In this document: positions 9,406-19,069 of the stretch, in pieces
Position numbering within the stretch: the first letter of the stretch is position 1
Layout: every line of letters begins with the position of its first letter
Assembly: GCA_026122225.1 (NCBI GenBank)
Contig: JANEZZ010002877.1
Location: 620,001 to 684,000, forward strand
Direction: 5' to 3'
Source: Heloderma charlesbogerti
Lineage: Eukaryota; Chordata; Lepidosauria; Squamata; Helodermatidae
DNA length: 64,000 bases
The notes under the pieces: generated by a model
Seen by the model: only the letters and a program-made list of their open reading frames with translations
Told to the model about the DNA's origin: nothing
Databases searched by the model: none
Position numbers and translations under genes: made by a program

Positions 9406-10727
9406 TAGGGATGTTGGAGAATTCCGCCACGGATCCGAGGGAGGCTGAATGCCAGCGCATTCGGCCTCCCAGAATCCATGGCGGAACGAAGCCAACCACC
9501 CCATCATCCTGCGAAATGGGCCCGGAACGGAGCCTACCTTTGTTGGCTGTTCCGATGCTCCTCGAATGGTGTCTGCCATTCGCCTCTTTCGAAAGGCCGT
9601 GACAGGCTACGTAAGTATTTACGTAGCCTATCATGGCTAACACAAGGACGCCATTTGCATCCCTGCAGAGGCCATGATAGGCTACGTAAATATATACGTA
9701 GCCTATCACGGCAATAGGAAGGAACGTAAATGGCGGCCGCCATAGCTGCCATTTGCGTCCGTGTCTTTAGCCGTGATAGGCTACGTATATATTTACGTAG
9801 CCTATCAAGGCTAAAGAAATGGACGCAAATGGCGGCAGCTACAGCGGCAACCATTTGCATCCCTGTGCAGCCCAGCGGCCGGATATCCAGCTGAGGTAGG
9901 GATGTACGAAAGTCACTTACCTTTTTGAAGGGTGACATTCGTGGGGGGGAGAGGTGCTCCATCCCTCCCCCCGAAATTCTGGCCGGGGGGGAGGCGCTTC
10001 GTCCCTCCCCCCCCAAATTCTGGCCGGCCAGCTCCGCTCGGCAGGGATTCTGCGGAGCCGCAGGACGGCTCCGCCAGAGGCCGGACATCCGGCTGCTGGC
10101 TAGCAGGGACACAAATGGTGGCGGCCATAGCCGCTGCTGTTTGTGTCCCTGCAGTCAGCCGTGATAGGCTATGTAAATGTTTACATAGCCTATCACGGCT
10201 GATTTAAAAGAAAAAAAAACGCGCGTACGCAAATGGCGGCGCAAATGGCACGTTTTTGTTTTTTTAAAAAATCAGCCGTGATAGGCTACGTAAACATTTA
10301 CATAGCCTATCACAGTGTTTTTTAAAAATCTAGCCGTGATAGGCTACATTAATCTTTACGTAGCCTATCACTTTTTTTTGTTTTTGTTTTTTAACTGGAA
10401 ATGGCGGCGGTGGCAGCCGGTCGGAAGACCGGCCGCCACAGCCAGGAAGATCCGCCCAAGGTAAGTCCTGTCCCAGGGGGGCAGGGGGGGCAGACCGTTC
10501 CGCCACTGATTTCGGGGGGCCAAATGTGCTGGCATTCGGCCTCCCCAAGATTCATGGCGAAATTCTCTGACATCCCTAAGCTGCGGGCAGCCCCAGCCAG
10601 TGGCTCCGCACAATCGCCACGGAGCAGAGCCAGCCGGGGAGGATTCCGGGGGGAGGGATGGAGCACCTCCCCCCCCCCACCGTGGATTGCCTGGTGCAGA
10701 GCCAGGTAAGAGTTTTGTACATCCCTA
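9406..10727. mobile_element. Palindrome-core hAT-like element, outer copy A1
   Basis: It starts TAGGGATGTTGGAGAATTCC and ends TTTTGTACATCCCTA. Near-identical 8-mers flank it (CATGGAAA at 9398-9405, CATGGAAG at 10728-10735), lying inside the CORE-SINE exactly where the SINE text breaks. Without the inner copy (9897-10578 plus one 8-bp duplication) it is 632 bp. Its core holds three palindromes with half-site TGATAGGCTACGTAAR (near 9599-9636, 9673-9711 and 9771-9810) and inverted GCAAATGGCGGC modules between them. Outward splice-donor-like sites lie at 9533-9540 (minus, AAGGTAGG) and 10704-10710 (plus, AGGTAAG). Confidence 0.88.
9897..10578. mobile_element. Palindrome-core hAT-like element, inner copy A2
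   Basis: This 682-bp copy starts TAGGGATGTACGAAAGTCAC and ends TTCTCTGACATCCCTA, so it lies in the opposite orientation to its host copy A1. The flanks are AGCTGAGG (9889-9896) and AGCTGCGG (10579-10586), a 7-of-8 target duplication. It has three palindromes (near 10158-10199, 10274-10316, 10334-10371) and GCAAATGGCGGC modules. Donor-like sites face outward at 9915-9922 (minus, AGGTAAGT) and 10459-10466 (plus, AGGTAAGT). Confidence 0.88.
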
Positions 10728-11129
10728 CATGGAAGTTCACTGGGTGACTTTGGGCCAGTCACAGACTCTCAGCCCAACCCACTTCACAGGGTTGATGTGA
10801 GGCTAAAATGGAGAGTAGGAGGATTATGTATGCTGCCTTGGGTTCCTTAAGGAGGAAAAAAGGTGGAATATTAAATAAATAAATAAATAAATAAATAATA
10901 CTTCAGCCTTTTAAAATGGGGGAAAACATGCAAAAGCTGGAAAAACACCACATGATCAGTGGTCAGGGTAGGGGATGTGGCCAGGAAAAGGGAGCATGGC
11001 CACCTGGGGAATCCCATAGGACCAGACTGGGAATCCAGGAGGTCTGTATTTGGCCTGTGGGCCTGAGGTTCTCCACCCCTGACATTGACCTTTAAAAGCC
11101 CTAAATGGCTTGGACTCAGATAACTAAAG

Positions 11130-11265
11130 CAGGGCTGGGTAACTTGTGGCCCTCCAGATATTTTGACCTACAATGCTCACCATCCCTCATTATTGACTAT
11201 GCTGGCTATGGCTGATGGGAATTGTAGTCCAAAAAATCTGTAGGGTCACAAGTTGCACAATCCTG
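11130..11265. mobile_element. hAT-like MITE, 136 bp, inside L2
   Basis: The ends CAGGGCTGGGTAACTTGTGG and CACAAGTTGCACAATCCTG are inverted repeats, and the whole element is nearly palindromic around its centre (GACCTACAATGCTCACC against GATGGGAATTGTAGTCC). AACTAAAG (11122-11129) and AACTAAAC (11266-11273) flank it, a 7-of-8 match to an 8-bp target duplication. The L2 text continues across the gap. Confidence 0.85.
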
Positions 11266-11659
11266 AACTAAACCCATGTGCACCTGCTTAGACCATTAGG
11301 TCATCTTCAGAGGACCGCTGGGTGTCCCTGCCAAGGGAGGCTATGTGGGTGACTACAAGACAGAGGGCCTTCTCTGTTCTGGTGTCCCATTTATGGAAAG
11401 CCCTTCCCAAGGAGGCTCACCTGGCACCTACACTGTTATAGTTTCAGCACCAGGTGAAGACCTTTCTTTTCTCCCAGGCATTTTAGATGTTATGTCTTTG
11501 GGGGGCGGGGTTGTGCTGTTTGTAGGCTTTTGTATTGTAGTTTTGTAAACTTCCCAGAGAATGTGTGTTACTGCATAGATTAAAAATATAGTAATAAAAA
11601 TATAATAATCATAATACCAGAAAGATAGCACTGGCCTACATCATTTTAAATGGGTAGGA

Positions 11660-11736
11660 CAGGAGGGCGTGCTATGGTCCATGGGGTCACGAAGAGTAAG
11701 ACACGACTGAACGACTGAACAACAACAACAACAACA
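11660..11736 (+). mobile_element. BovB 3'-end fragment
   Basis: GCTATGGTCCATGGGGTCAC, then AAGAGTAAGACACGACTGAACGACTGAAC and an AAC repeat, match the reverse complement of the 3' end of the full BovB at 27772-27840. It is a heavily 5'-truncated BovB, or the tail of a SINE that uses the BovB 3' end. The two cannot be told apart from about 75 bases. Confidence 0.8.
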
Positions 11737-11739
11737 TCA

Positions 11740-12765
11740 TATCAATCTTGGGCAAGGAAATGGGGGGGGGGACTTTACTGCCAGGTATAGTTTTTCATCA
11801 GCATCTTCTAATAAGGCCACTATTAGATAGCAAATAATGGCAAAATGTGATTGTGTAGATTTTTTTGTCACATGTAATGTATGGACCTGGTAATCATAAG
11901 GATCTCTTACCATTCTAGCACAGTTTTTGCTTAAGGAAAAGTAGATTATACAGAATAGTAAAATAGCAGTGGTCAAAACATCTGAGTAGAGTTATTGTGT
12001 AGACATAAACAACCATATTAGCTACCACTTTACAAATTCCACAAATCCACCACTTATGTGCAAAGTTCAAATTATTTTCCTCCCCAAAGACGACTTGAGT
12101 GATGTCATAGAAGTGTTATCTACCCTCTACAACTGAAGAATATGGACCCATAATATATAAACGGACAAGAAAACTTTACCACAGTACCCACCTGCTCCTG
12201 GGGAAGACTGAACTGGAATCAACCAAGTTTTGTGAGTTTCTGCGTAAGTCACTTCTACCTTAGTTTTCTTCCCTTGAAAATACCTCATTACTACAAATTA
12301 TCATAGCTTATGACTAAATGGCCTGCCTGCTGCTATGGAAAATATGTTGTTCACAATGAAAATATACATAATGCAAAGAGGGATCATTGGAAACTCCTCT
12401 CTAAATGAACAACCATATGTCACAGATCATGTATTCATATTTGGGGAAGGAGCTGTCAACATAATTAGTGCTGTCTTATGTATTCAGTAGCAATCAATTG
12501 CCAGCGAACAAAACAAGATGGTCTAGTAATGCAAAAATGTTGAAGAGATTGGAGGAACTAGAGGCATTGTCATTGGAGTCAGGGGCTTTACCTCTGCAAG
12601 CTTCAGGCACCCATTGTAAAATGAGACTTGAGCAATGCATGATCCTCTAAACAGCAGTAACCTAATGTGACTGAACTACATTTAAAAAGTGGCTGAATAT
12701 GAATGGTATAAATTTATAATTTAATTGTACTTTAGGTTTCATAGTTTTTCTATTATTGTATTGGA
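11740..12765. other. No recognised feature
   Basis: Mostly unique AT-rich sequence with a short G run near 11761. The small open frames look random. No repeat ends were seen. Confidence 0.5.
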
Positions 12766-12771
12766 GGGAGC

Positions 12772-13797
12772 AATCCTATAACTGCTAGACAGTGGCTAGA
12801 CGGCCATAGGGTATGTTGTTTTCTGGGAACCGACCTTGGAGCAGCCAAAAAGGGGTGATGCTGGGGGCATTCCAGGGTGAGGAGGGCAGAACTGCCTGCA
12901 TGACACATCCTATGTGTCGTACAGCAGCCTCCTTCCCCGCTCCATCCTCCTGCCTGGAGCTAGGGGTGTACGAAAACCCACTTACCTGGCTCCGCCAGGT
13001 TCCGCTGGGGGGGGGAGGCGCTCTGTCCCACCCCACAGAATCCTCGCAGGGGGGGAGGCACTCTGTGCCTCCCCCCAGAATCCTGGCCAGCTGGCTCCAC
13101 TCTGCGGCCAAGCTGCGGAGCCGCCGGCCAGCTCTGGCCACCCACAGCCGGACATCCAGCCACTGGGCAGCCCTGCAGGGACGCAAATGGCGACTGTCAT
13201 AGCCACTGTCATTTGCGTCCCTTTCTTTTGCAGTTATTGGCTATGTAAGTATTTACATAGCCTATCACGGCGGGGGGGGGGGAACCCCAGCATATACAAA
13301 TGGCAGTAGCCGCCGCCATTTGCATACGCTGGGGTTTTCTCCCCCCTGCCGTGATAGGCTACGTAAATACTTACATAGCCTATCATGGCTGAAGAGGAAG
13401 ACACGAATGGCAGCCGCAGGACGGCCGCCATTCGCACAGCAGTGCGGACAGGAGCAGGTAAGTGCTCCATTTTGCACGCCTTTCATGGGGGGGGGGCGGC
13501 GGGCACTTCATCCTGAGTACCTTTTGTGGGGTGGGGGCAGCAGGGGCTTTGTTCCACGACAGTTTTCGGGGGGCTGAATGCACTGGCATTCAGCCTCACT
13601 GAGATCCGTCGCGGAATTCTCTGACATCCCTACCTGGAGCTAGACAACTGCAGTTGGCTGTCTAGCTGAAAAAGCAGGACAGGAGAAGCATGGAGGGAAT
13701 GATCCCCTCCGTGCTTCTCCTGCCCTGCTTTGGATACGCAGTCGCCTCAGAATTCCAAGGCAGCTTACTATCTGGATAGGATTGCTCCCTTAATGTA
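12772..13797. mobile_element. MITE with GGAGCAATCCTAT ends, split by palindrome element
   Basis: The left end GGGAGCAATCCTATAAC and the right end TGGATAGGATTGCTCCC are inverted repeats. Subterminal GACAGTGGCTAGACGGCCATAG and the right-hand TTCCAAGGCAGCTTACTATCT match the copies at 3739-4183 and 38690-38995. The middle is a TAGGGATGT-family element inserted with a perfect target duplication. Without it the MITE is about 345 bp. Confidence 0.75.
12961..13632. mobile_element. Palindrome-core hAT-like element, copy B
   Basis: This 672-bp element starts TAGGGGTGTACGAAAACCC and ends TTCTCTGACATCCCTA. The perfect 8-mer CCTGGAGC flanks it at 12953-12960 and 13633-13640. Its core holds two palindromes (about 13227-13270 and 13347-13389) separated by paired CAAATGGCAGTAGCCGCCGCC-type modules. 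Outward donor-like sites are at 12980-12987 (minus, AGGTAAGT) and 13456-13463 (plus, AGGTAAGT). Confidence 0.92.
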
Positions 13798-14029
13798 TTT
13801 ATTTTGCAAGTCACTCAGACAACTTGTGTTATGGGGCAGCTTTATAAATACAGTAATAATTTAATAATTTAAAAAATGGACCTAGACGTGGACAGATGAA
13901 GATATAGATACATTTTTACAGTTTCAGAGACTTGGGCTTGAATTCTTAAAGAGATTCTATGACTGAAATAATTACATCATATTAAAGATATGCTGAAATG
14001 CTTCAAATGAAGTATGCATCTCTAAGGTC

Positions 14030-14092
14030 ACAATCCTATGCATATTTAGACAGAGGAAGTCCTACAACTCCCAACATTCCCCAGCATGTAAT
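14030..14092. mobile_element. Half of a CACAATCCTATGCAT MITE
   Basis: GTCACAATCCTATGCATAT, TTTAGACAGAGGAAGTCC and TACAACTCCCAACATTCCCC match the left half of the fold-back MITE at 38994-39090. The right half is absent and the CR1 3' end follows directly. Confidence 0.6.
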
Positions 14093-14480
14093 AGTTGTTA
14101 CCTGCTATAGTTTCCCAACAACTGGCATTCAGAAACATGCTGCCTCTGATCCTGGAGGGAATACATAGCCTTCATGACTAGCAGCCATTGATAGCATCCT
14201 CCATGCATTTGTCTAATCCTCTTTTAAATCCATCAGTGTTGGTGGCCATCACCACATCAAGTGGAAGCAAATTCCAAAGCTTAACTATGCACTGTATGAA
14301 GTAGTCACTTCTGTCTATTCCAAATCTCCCACCATTCAGCTTCATTGGATAATCCTAAATTCTAGAATGATGAAAGAGGGGAAAAACATCTCCCTATCCA
14401 CTTTCTCCACACCATGCATGATTTTATACACTTTTATCATGTCCTCCCCTATTATTATTCCTGGTGATCTAGGGAAGGAG
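14093..14480 (-). mobile_element. CR1-like 3' end, second subfamily
   Basis: ATGCTGCCTCTGATCCTGG, TGGTGGCCATCACCACATC, CTTAACTATGCACTGTATGA and TCTCCACACCATGCATGATT follow in the same order as in 42836-43300, so both are the 3' portion of one CR1-type LINE subfamily read antisense. The C-terminal ORF2 text is too decayed to translate through. Confidence 0.7.
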
Positions 14481-14814
14481 ATTCATCCTGTCCTGGATGG
14501 AATTGCACTCCTCTTGAAGGTGCAGGCCCATTACACTTCCTGGATGCCCAGGTGGTGGCAGCTGCAAGGAGTGCCTTTTAACAGCTGCAGCTGATGTGCC
14601 AACTGCGGCCTTGCCTGGAGGACTTGGCTCTAATCATCCATGCTTCACTTACTTCCAGACTCAGTTCTTGTATGTGTGTGGCTTCCTTTCAAGATGTTCT
14701 AGAAGCTTCAGTTGGTCCAAAATGAGGCAGCCAGACTTTTGTCTGGCACTCACAGGTCCGAGCATTTCACTCCCATCTTACATCAACTCTACTATATATC
14801 AGAAGCAGAAAACC
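14481..14814 (+). mobile_element. L2-like LINE fragment
   Basis: The order of blocks (ATTGCACTCCTCTTGAAGG, CTTCAGTTGGTCCAAAATGAGGCAGCCAG) corresponds to the conserved KLQLVQNAAAR segment of L2 ORF2, here read with many changes. No open frame spans it. Confidence 0.55.
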
Positions 14815-15200
14815 AGCTAGGGAGACAGTTGGACCATTGGATGACAATGGAGTTAAAGGAGTACTGAAGGAGGACAAGGAGACTGCAGAGAAGCTGAATG
14901 AATTCTTTTCATCCGCCTTTACTGCAGAAGATATAGGACAGATACCTATGCCTGAACTGGTGTTTTCAGGAAGGGAGTCTGAGGAAGTGGGGCAAAGAGT
15001 GATGACAAAAGATGAAGTTCTCAACCTTATTGATACATTGAAAGCAAATAAAGCACCAGGCCCAGATGGTATCCATCCTAGAGGTTTTTAAATAACTCAA
15101 AAGTGAAATTGCTGATCTTCTAACCGAAATATGCAACATGTCCCTAGGATCAGCCTCTGTACCAGAGGACTAGAAGATGGCCAATGTAAGATCAGTTTGA
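14815..15200 (+). pseudogene. CR1-like reverse transcriptase fragment
   Basis: The frame at 14837-15091 reads KEDKETAEKLNEFFSSAFTAED and then VLNLIDTLKANKAPGPDGIHPR. These are the linker and the first RT block (xKSPGPDGI-HPR) of a CR1-type LINE. It ends in the same place as the corresponding block of the CR1 at 6430, then decays. Only about 385 bases are present, so it is a truncated remnant. Confidence 0.8.
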
Positions 15201-15474
15201 TGTCTGAAAAATGTGCATGAATAAATGTGTACATTTCAAAAATGAGCACAGATACACTTTCATCAATGGGAGAACAATGTGTACATTTCAAAGATATGCA
15301 CAATTGATGCATACATTCGGAAAGACACACACAAAAATATGCACAGGTTTTCATGCAAAACAAACAAACAAAACCAACACTTGTAATCTGATACAGACTC
15401 GAGTCAGAATGAGCTTTGAGATGGAATTTGGAGAACTTCAACATGCTAGAGTTTTGCTGAGTCACACATCCCTA
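15201..15474. mobile_element. hAT-like MITE fragment with TCACACATCCCTA end
   Basis: AATGTGTACATTTCAAA, GATGCATACATT, ATATGCACAGGTTTTCATG, then GAGTCAGAATGAGC and GAGTTTTGCTGA recur in order at 62600-62806. The right end ACACATCCCTA matches the CATCCCTA terminus of the hAT-like family. The left end was not located. Confidence 0.6.
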
Positions 15475-15935
15475 GTTCTAGTCTTTAAAGCCTTAAATGC
15501 ATTAAGACCAGGTTTCCTTAATTATTCCTTGCTCCTGTATAGGTCAACTGGGGGACTGAGATCAATGTCAGAGGTGGTGTTCTCACTGCCATCTTGGGAG
15601 AATTGGCAAGTGAGCATGAGAGACAGACTCTTCTTCACAATGGTGCTGCAACTCTGGACTCCTCTCCCAACTGAAATTGATCAGAGTCCCTCTTTGTGTC
15701 TCCTTTGCCAGAAATGAAAGGTTACTTTTATTTTGATGGGATTTAACTATGTAGCACCTAGTGTTACTGTTGCTTTTTTTAATGTACGATCTTTTAAAGT
15801 TGCGGCTGCTAGGTTTGTTTTTTGCATTGTTGTACTTGCATTCCCATTGCTTATGTTATATGGTTTTATGCTATGTTGTACACCGCTTTCTGTACTTTTA
15901 GTACATGGATACAATAGAAATACGTAGTAGCAGCA
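15475..15935 (+). mobile_element. L2 3' end
   Basis: TCTTTAAAGCCTTAAATGCATT, TTCTTCACAATGGTGCTGC and ACTCCTCTCCCAACTG are the L2 C-terminal coding blocks. They are followed by the T-rich 3' part ending TACACCGCTTTCTGTACTTTT and an (AGC)n tract. The hAT-like fragment directly upstream replaces the earlier L2 part. Confidence 0.7.
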
Positions 15936-16861
15936 GCAGCAGCAGCATTTAATTCTGTGCATGGGTAATATGAAGGCGTTGCCAGTGCAGTGGCTTTGTA
16001 AATAAATGGGGTGTAGCATAACAGAAAAAAAAATAAAAGTTTTTTTGTGAGTTCCCACTTGTCATAATAATCATTGCAAGCTGAATACTCATCTGCTCAG
16101 CTCACACTTCACAACCATTCCTATATTCCAATGAGGCAATAGATAAAACTCCAACAATTTATTATAATGCCTATGTTCATCTTCCCAAGCATAATATAAC
16201 GAGCAGCTGCATCCCAGATTGCCAAGGGAGCCAGTTTACTGCCTATCCGTTATTGTACTCCCTAGCTCCACTTGCAGAGAAGAACTGTTTATTTTGTTTG
16301 CTACCAACCGCCTATCATTGTGTGTGTGTGGCCTGAAAGCTTATTTATGAATAGTTGTTTTCCATTTTATAACCTGTTTGGTAACTCTTTTCTTGAATAT
16401 TGATAGCAGCTTACTTTCCACCAGACTAGGTTTTAAATATATGCTGTAGACAAGGGGGGAGGCTGGAAAAGGCTTAAAAACATAATAGACAAGTGAGCCA
16501 ACTTCTGGATAAGGAAATGATGATATACACAATTGTTTGAAATATTTATTGGCTGTTTTGACCAACTCCGTTCATTCACTGCTATAGAAATGCCTGAATG
16601 CTTGGCAGGGTGTTATAAAATTCATACAGTTGCGTTCAAGAATAAACCACCCTGAATAATAAAGCTAACCTCTGCCTTGTTAAGCAAGAGTCTAATGATA
16701 TTTTAGCAGTTTCCTGTTACTTTTTAGCATTTCTTTGTTCATAATAAAATTTGCATTTCTGTCCTGAAGATGAGGAACAGGCTGGTCTATATCAGGGGAA
16801 AGCTACTGTACAATCTTATGGACAAGCTTCTCAAAATGTCAAACTAAGGGCAGCAAGTTAT

Positions 16862-17050
16862 TAGAGAGAGAAGTTGTGGCAGCAGGAAGAGAGAAAAGGC
16901 AGTGGAGGGAGGGAGAGAGAGAGAGGCTGGGGTGACAGAATGAGAGAGAGAAAGACAAATGGGGGTCATAGAAAGAGAGCGAGAGAATGGGGTAACAAAG
17001 AGGGGAAAAAAACAGCGAATGAGGAGGCAGAGAAAGGGAAAGGGAATGTG
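16862..17050 (+). repeat. Purine-rich (GA)n low-complexity tract
   Basis: Almost 190 bases consist of GAGAGA, GGGAGG and AAAGAG runs on the + strand. The open frames across it are Arg/Glu/Gly-rich on + and Ser/Leu/Phe-rich on -, which is the expected artefact of a purine tract. Confidence 0.8.
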
Positions 17051-17959
17051 GCATCACTGACCCTTGACAGCATCACCTAACTGACTTCCCCCATGGGTCA
17101 ATGGCCCTATTGAAAAAAAAGTTTCCCACCTCTGATGTACATGATAGTAGTAGTATAAAAATAATAGTCATGATTTTACTTTTAGAAAAGTTAATGAAAA
17201 CAACAAACCAGAAAGATTCTTCATGCGGAGTTTTGTTGGTCCAATCTGTGTTTACTGCAGAAATGCACTGATCTTCCTGAATTCTGCAAAAGGAACATGT
17301 CTCAGTTCTGGTGAACTTATAACACTTGTATTTTACATGTTTCATTTTGTAAGGGAAAAGGCAGGTGCTCAGCCCAGTGGTATGTGCTCCCAGCAGGGAT
17401 AGCATAGATATTATTAACATAGCAGATACAGTCAAAATGCACTGCACTTCAAAACAGTACACACCTTCTTGCAACAAATTAGCTTATAATATTCAGTAAT
17501 GGTTATTAAAACACCAAAGGCCAAAAAAAATTACCCTCAGATTTGCAGATGGGGTTTTCAGTGAAGTCAGTGGAAATGCCATCAATATGTCTTGTTAGGA
17601 AGCCCTGCCTTATCCTAGAGTGAAATTTTAAAAAATGAATAAACCTTTACCGTATGAGAACATGCATTTAAATCTTGAAAAAAACCCACTGGAACTATAA
17701 CCAGTGCACGTTAACAAGCTGTGGGCAACTTAAATACCTAGGAACTGATGTGAAAGCTGTGGTTGTCAGATACATATTGGTACAAATTTACACAGTCAAT
17801 TGAAATCCCTCAGTCAAGGCAACTTGTTAATGATGAGACAATCACCAGGTTGCCATCTGTAATACCAAACTGGTCCTCTACCTGATTTCTGCCTCTCTGA
17901 CAACTGTTGCCTCCTGGAGCTGTTGTGTCATTGGCAACTGGTCTGCATTATAGATGGAG

Positions 17960-18240
17960 ATGAATGAATTGGTTTTGCTTTTTGTAACATCTGCATTTTT
18001 TTCAAGCACCATTTCATTCCATCACATTTCCACATCAGTTTTGTGAATGTGTGTTTTTTAAGTTCACATGAAAAATTTTGTGTACCCATTTTTGCACATA
18101 ATTTTGCCGAATGTATACAGTTTTCGCAAGCGACTTTCTCTACTACACACTTTTTGTATGCCATTTTCCCTAGTGCATGTATTGTTGTATACATTTTGTT
18201 TTATCAAAAAAATTGCATTTCAAAATTTGGAGAAAACTGA
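17960..18240. repeat. AT-rich dispersed repeat related to 62600-62806
   Basis: Repeated ATGTGTG-TTTTTAAGTTCAC, GTACCCATTTTTGCACAT, GAATGTATACA and TTGCATTTCAAAATTTGGAG blocks resemble, on the opposite strand, the hAT-like fragments at 15201 and 62600. The ends are not resolved. Confidence 0.4.
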
Positions 18241-18596
18241 AGGATAATTGCATTCTGGCTTGTTCACATTAAAATATCAATTGTCCAATAATTGATTATA
18301 CTCAAAACAGAAATCTGTAATATCCTTTCCTCATTTTTTACCTGCCTCAGCCATCAATACCACACTTTGAAGACCTGCTTCCAAGCCCATCGGCTGGTCC
18401 AAATTTGCAAGTATTGTTAAGCTCTTGCACTCACACCTGATGGGGTCACAGAGGAAACCTGTCCCTTCTAACTGTGTCCTTTCGAGAAAGAGAGGTTTTT
18501 GCATATAAGGAGCATAAGACTTTGCCATCTTGCAAAAGGCTGCCATTCATATTCTATACAGAGATACAACTATTCAGATTCCTAGCAGCTTATTGA

Positions 18597-19054
18597 CCAG
18601 GGTTAGCAGGTAACAACAACCCAAAGTATGGGTTGTTGCCTTACACAGTTCACCCATGATTTGTCTGCCACATGATCATGCAAAATGCAGGTTGTTTTTC
18701 CAATGCCTGGATTTTTTTATTCCCGCCTCCTTTGCCCTCTCCCTCCTTGTATCCCAAATGCCTTTGCAGCACTGTAGTACTGGCACATAGAGAAGCTTAT
18801 AACCACTGTTGCTTGCTTCCTCTTGAGCATGGTGAAACAACCCATGAGCAACGCATGGTTCTGGGTTTGGAGGTAACGACAACCCATAGTTAAAACAACC
18901 TGCAGTCCACAAACCATGGGTTCTCTTCCTGGGTTGTTCATGATTAACAACCCATAGTTAACCCATAGTTCTGGGTTTGCACATAAAGACAATCCAGAAT
19001 TTAACAACCCATACTCAACCTATACTCTGGGTTGTCATCACATGTGAATCAGGT
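18597..19054. mobile_element. Inverted-repeat element with AACAACCCATAGTTAA units
   Basis: The left end (AACAACAACCCAAAGTATGGG) and right end (CTATACTCTGGGTTGTCATC) are inverted. Between them the unit AACAACCCATAGTTAAC recurs several times in both orientations around 18880-19010. It is a non-autonomous DNA element by structure. A possible relative with the same AACCCATGG units is at 52250-52480. Confidence 0.55.
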
Positions 19055-19069
19055 CAAAAGGCCCTAACA

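Larger units (their letters stand above)
9328..10900 (+). mobile_element. CORE/MIR-like tRNA SINE split by palindrome elements
   Basis: The head (9328-9405) carries GTGGTGCAGAGGCTAGAGCG and CCCAGGTTCCAGTCCCCACTC, a tRNA-like A and B box pair. The body resumes at 10728 with TGGGTGACTTTGGGCCAGTC and TTCACAGGGTTGATGTGAGG, the CORE-SINE signature also seen in MIR. It ends in an AAAT repeat (10873-10900), the expected tail. The interruption (9406-10727) is a TAGGGATGT-family element. Confidence 0.85.
9123..11081. mobile_element. hAT-like element split by a CORE-SINE
   Basis: The left part (9123-9320) reads GGGGGGGAACCTCTTTCAG and includes CAAAATACCAGCATATTTTA. The right part (10901-11081) includes CATGATCAGTGGTCAGGGTA and ends GAGGTTCTCCACCCCTG. 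The two ends are inverted repeats of each other (GGGGTGGAGAACCTC). A second copy in the opposite orientation lies at 20611-21157. The target duplication is decayed (only TGAC of the 8-mer is shared), which fits an older insertion. Confidence 0.7.
9062..11600 (+). mobile_element. L2 3' region interrupted by nested insertions
   Basis: The left part (9062-9122) contains AAGTCCCATTCGAAGTGT followed by a GTGCTGAC block. The right part (11082-11600) resumes with TTGACCTTTAAAAGCCCTAA and the L2 C-terminal text AGAGGGCCTTCTCTGTTCTGG and GGAAAGCCCTTCCCAAGGAG. Together they reproduce the familiar L2 order of LV-x-TFKAL-N and RAFS-blocks. The gap holds a hAT transposon that itself holds further elements, and a second MITE sits at 11130-11265. 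Confidence 0.75.

Noticed and set aside
9590..9830. Regularly spaced palindromes resembling a CRISPR array
   Set aside because: The units are palindromic throughout, the spacers are themselves inverted repeats, and the context is a vertebrate DNA transposon.
9354..10207. Open frames reading IGYVxIYVAYHG or RDRLRKYLRSLSR in many places, on both strands
   Set aside because: They are translations of the TGATAGGCTACGTA palindromes, which read similarly on both strands. The frames break between copies and no start or domain is conserved, so they are not proteins.
16839..17057. Ser/Leu-rich and Arg/Glu-rich open frames on opposite strands
   Set aside because: They arise from a purine-rich low-complexity tract.
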